Source of the DNA: an uncultured Selenomonadales bacterium
GTDB taxonomy: Bacteria > Bacillota > Negativicutes > Selenomonadales > Selenomonadaceae
Assembly: GCA_946403735.1 (NCBI GenBank)
Contig: CAMJAZ010000137.1
Span: forward strand, 1 to 5,741
Reading direction: 5' to 3'
Length of the DNA: 5,741 nt
Shown: positions 5,601 through 5,741 of the stretch, piece by piece
How positions within the stretch are numbered: position 1 is the stretch's first letter
Layout: each line of letters opens with the position of its first letter
Position numbers and translations under genes: made by a program
The notes under the pieces: generated by a model
The model's input: only the letters and a program-made list of their open reading frames with translations
Database searches by the model: none
What the model was told of the DNA's origin: nothing

Positions 5601-5741
5601 AAAAAAATACTAGGTGAAGAACACCCTAAAACTATTTCTGCAATGCATAATTTATCTATTCCATTAGATTACTTGGGACGTTACGACGAGGCGTTAGAAC
5701 TTGGAAAGCAAGTGGTACAGTTAAGTAAAAAAATACTGGGC
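2691..5741 (+). CDS. STAND-type P-loop NTPase with kinesin-light-chain TPR repeats (3' end missing)
   Basis: The frame from ATG at 2691 is open for 1017 codons and leaves the window without a stop. Residues 1-36 are a short polar, basic lead (EFTDRDEPRKDFW at 16-28), not an effector domain. The NTPase follows: Walker A GTGGVGKT at 46-53; a hydrophobic segment at about 148-174 and a charged helical stretch (about 183-222) as an insert; Walker B VVFLD at 234-238; a strand ending IAGR (281-284) whose Arg may be the sensor; and GLP at 334-336, the GxP motif of STAND proteins. A winged-helix-like segment spans about 368-456 (ending VFSFDRSVQKILF), then a helical linker to 597, then ten 42-residue TPR units at 598-1017. 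STAND proteins are ATP-driven switches: the repeats sense a ligand, the NTPase oligomerises and an effector is activated. Many act in antiviral defence, others in regulation. Here the effector is not in the visible part; it may be a partner protein or lie beyond the window. The ligand is unknown. Confidence 0.9.
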   Translation, partial: MAIKIGRKQVVSAKKEFTDRDEPRKDFWKRFYTMKSDGSTIITYYGTGGVGKTSLMKKLQENIEGFPEGQDIAFVRVDFQDKPRTLSLLQQMRRELEVYGCNFPLFSTGEFYHFLKTGQKTEIDISKIESAMDKNKWLSKVKKHWNKPIVIIDFFVPGASAVATGISIIGNALIEHWKEKNISDAEHEKLKERLDAARSNEENPHELYELLPELFAQDVNDWLKTNNDGKKYLVVFLDTYEVLTNEESATAGQLNAESWLRSETGNPTGIIFLLANTLWVIAGRNKIRWGGRLANELEQHLLKPLAQNYADQFLKEASVTSQELRDYIYNLTQGLPFFLDICVDLYAQYKRDHNGAEPDNSIFPKKREDVVERLFQYMDDGTRDMIKFLCGLGQWTDKIVFEIGTKTFNFSQTTYERVKELSFIIREDDFQINDMRVENFSDTVFSFDRSVQKILFPSCSKNVLEKTFTVADEYFSKVLKEFNVDGEYIFNLEYWAKLTARLAKSPDDLYKHYKENFELKLTQLIKKICWFDIAENILKIFVEKFTANDGKFKDFQDSIACAYLERDFGDLKKLQGFYKDSFKYHNSAYEKFVHFLGEEHEDTLDVMNSLVTDFQFLGRYTEALTLGEKVWELNKKIFGDEHIKTIISMNNLASTLSYKGYYKDALELSDQALELCKKNLGDEHIETINAMNTLAIMLNNVGRYEEALKLQKKVLSLREKIFPFENSKIIDAMNNLALTLSYVERYDKALELQKQVLNWRKENLGDKHSLTINAISNLSLTLNDLGHYEDAREHQQQVFDWRKENLGDKHPYTIAAMNNLATTFSHLKRYDKAQELQQQVIQLRTEILGAEHPKTIDAINHLASTFSNLKCYDKALELQEQVLSLYKKILDDEHPYTIVAMNSLAITLGDLGRYDETLELQQQTLSLDKKILGDEHPSTIDAMDNLSITLKDLGRYDEAVKLGKQVVELRKKILGEEHPKTISAMHNLSIPLDYLGRYDEALELGKQVVQLSKKILG
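4482..5741 (+). repeat. Ten in-frame 126-bp units encoding KLC-type TPRs
   Basis: The region holds exactly ten units of 126 bases (42 residues) with no insertion or deletion, and the window ends at a unit boundary. Unit pattern: D/E-E-H-P-x-T-I-x-A-M-x-N-L at unit positions 1-13, LGRY-D/E-x-A-L-E-L at about 20-29, and KKILG at 38-42, which is the kinesin-light-chain type of tetratricopeptide repeat. Unit 1 (598-639) and unit 4 (724-765, starting FENSK) diverge most. Variable columns include 5, 8, 18-20, 30 and 37. Neighbouring units keep near-identical DNA in places: positions 4965-4994 and 5091-5120 differ at one base in 30. Residues about 552-597 upstream look like an eleventh, degenerate unit of different length. 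More units may lie beyond the window. Confidence 0.88.

Noticed and set aside
4482..5741. Regular 126-bp repeats as a possible CRISPR or other non-coding array.
   Set aside because: The units are in frame, diverge mostly at the DNA level while keeping TPR consensus residues, and have no separate spacers, so they are protein repeats.

Overview
The window looks like a piece of a low-GC, anaerobic Firmicute-type chromosome. Strong GGAGG / GAGGTGA ribosome binding sites, AT-rich spacers and a cysteine-free, RTX-like protein carrying a Trp-containing SMWGG motif remind me most of Negativicutes (Selenomonas and relatives). That placement is from memory of the style of these proteins and is tentative. 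No RNA gene, CRISPR array, insertion sequence or tRNA was seen.

Layout. Positions 1-149 are an AT-rich spacer with a short 7-bp tandem repeat. Positions 150-1994 (minus strand) encode a 614-residue haemolysin-type / RTX-like beta-roll protein, probably secreted or surface-exposed, with an internal duplication of about 180 residues. Positions 1995-2222 are a divergent intergenic region with candidate promoters on both strands, a perfect 20-bp palindrome, a second dyad between the -35 and -10 of the rightward promoter, and an 8-bp inverted pair that overlaps both promoters. Positions 2223-2660 (plus) encode a 145-residue protein with an N-terminal Cys4 zinc ribbon and a C-terminal hydrophobic membrane hairpin. 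After a 30-base gap with no terminator, a very large gene begins at 2691 (plus) and stays open to the end of the window (1017 codons seen, no stop).

The large gene is the main item of interest. It encodes a STAND-type P-loop NTPase (Walker A GTGGVGKT, Walker B VVFLD, a GLP motif and a winged-helix-like segment), followed by a helical linker and ten perfectly phased 42-residue kinesin-light-chain-type TPR repeats that run off the window. It has no N-terminal effector domain. The small zinc-ribbon membrane protein lies immediately upstream in the same apparent operon. My working hypothesis is a two-gene sensor/effector module: the STAND-TPR protein senses and oligomerises, and the membrane protein is a partner or effector. 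This is inference from architecture and gene order. The NTPase/TPR assignment itself is directly supported by the sequence. The RTX-like gene is divergent and may share regulation through the intergenic palindromes, but nothing shows a functional link.
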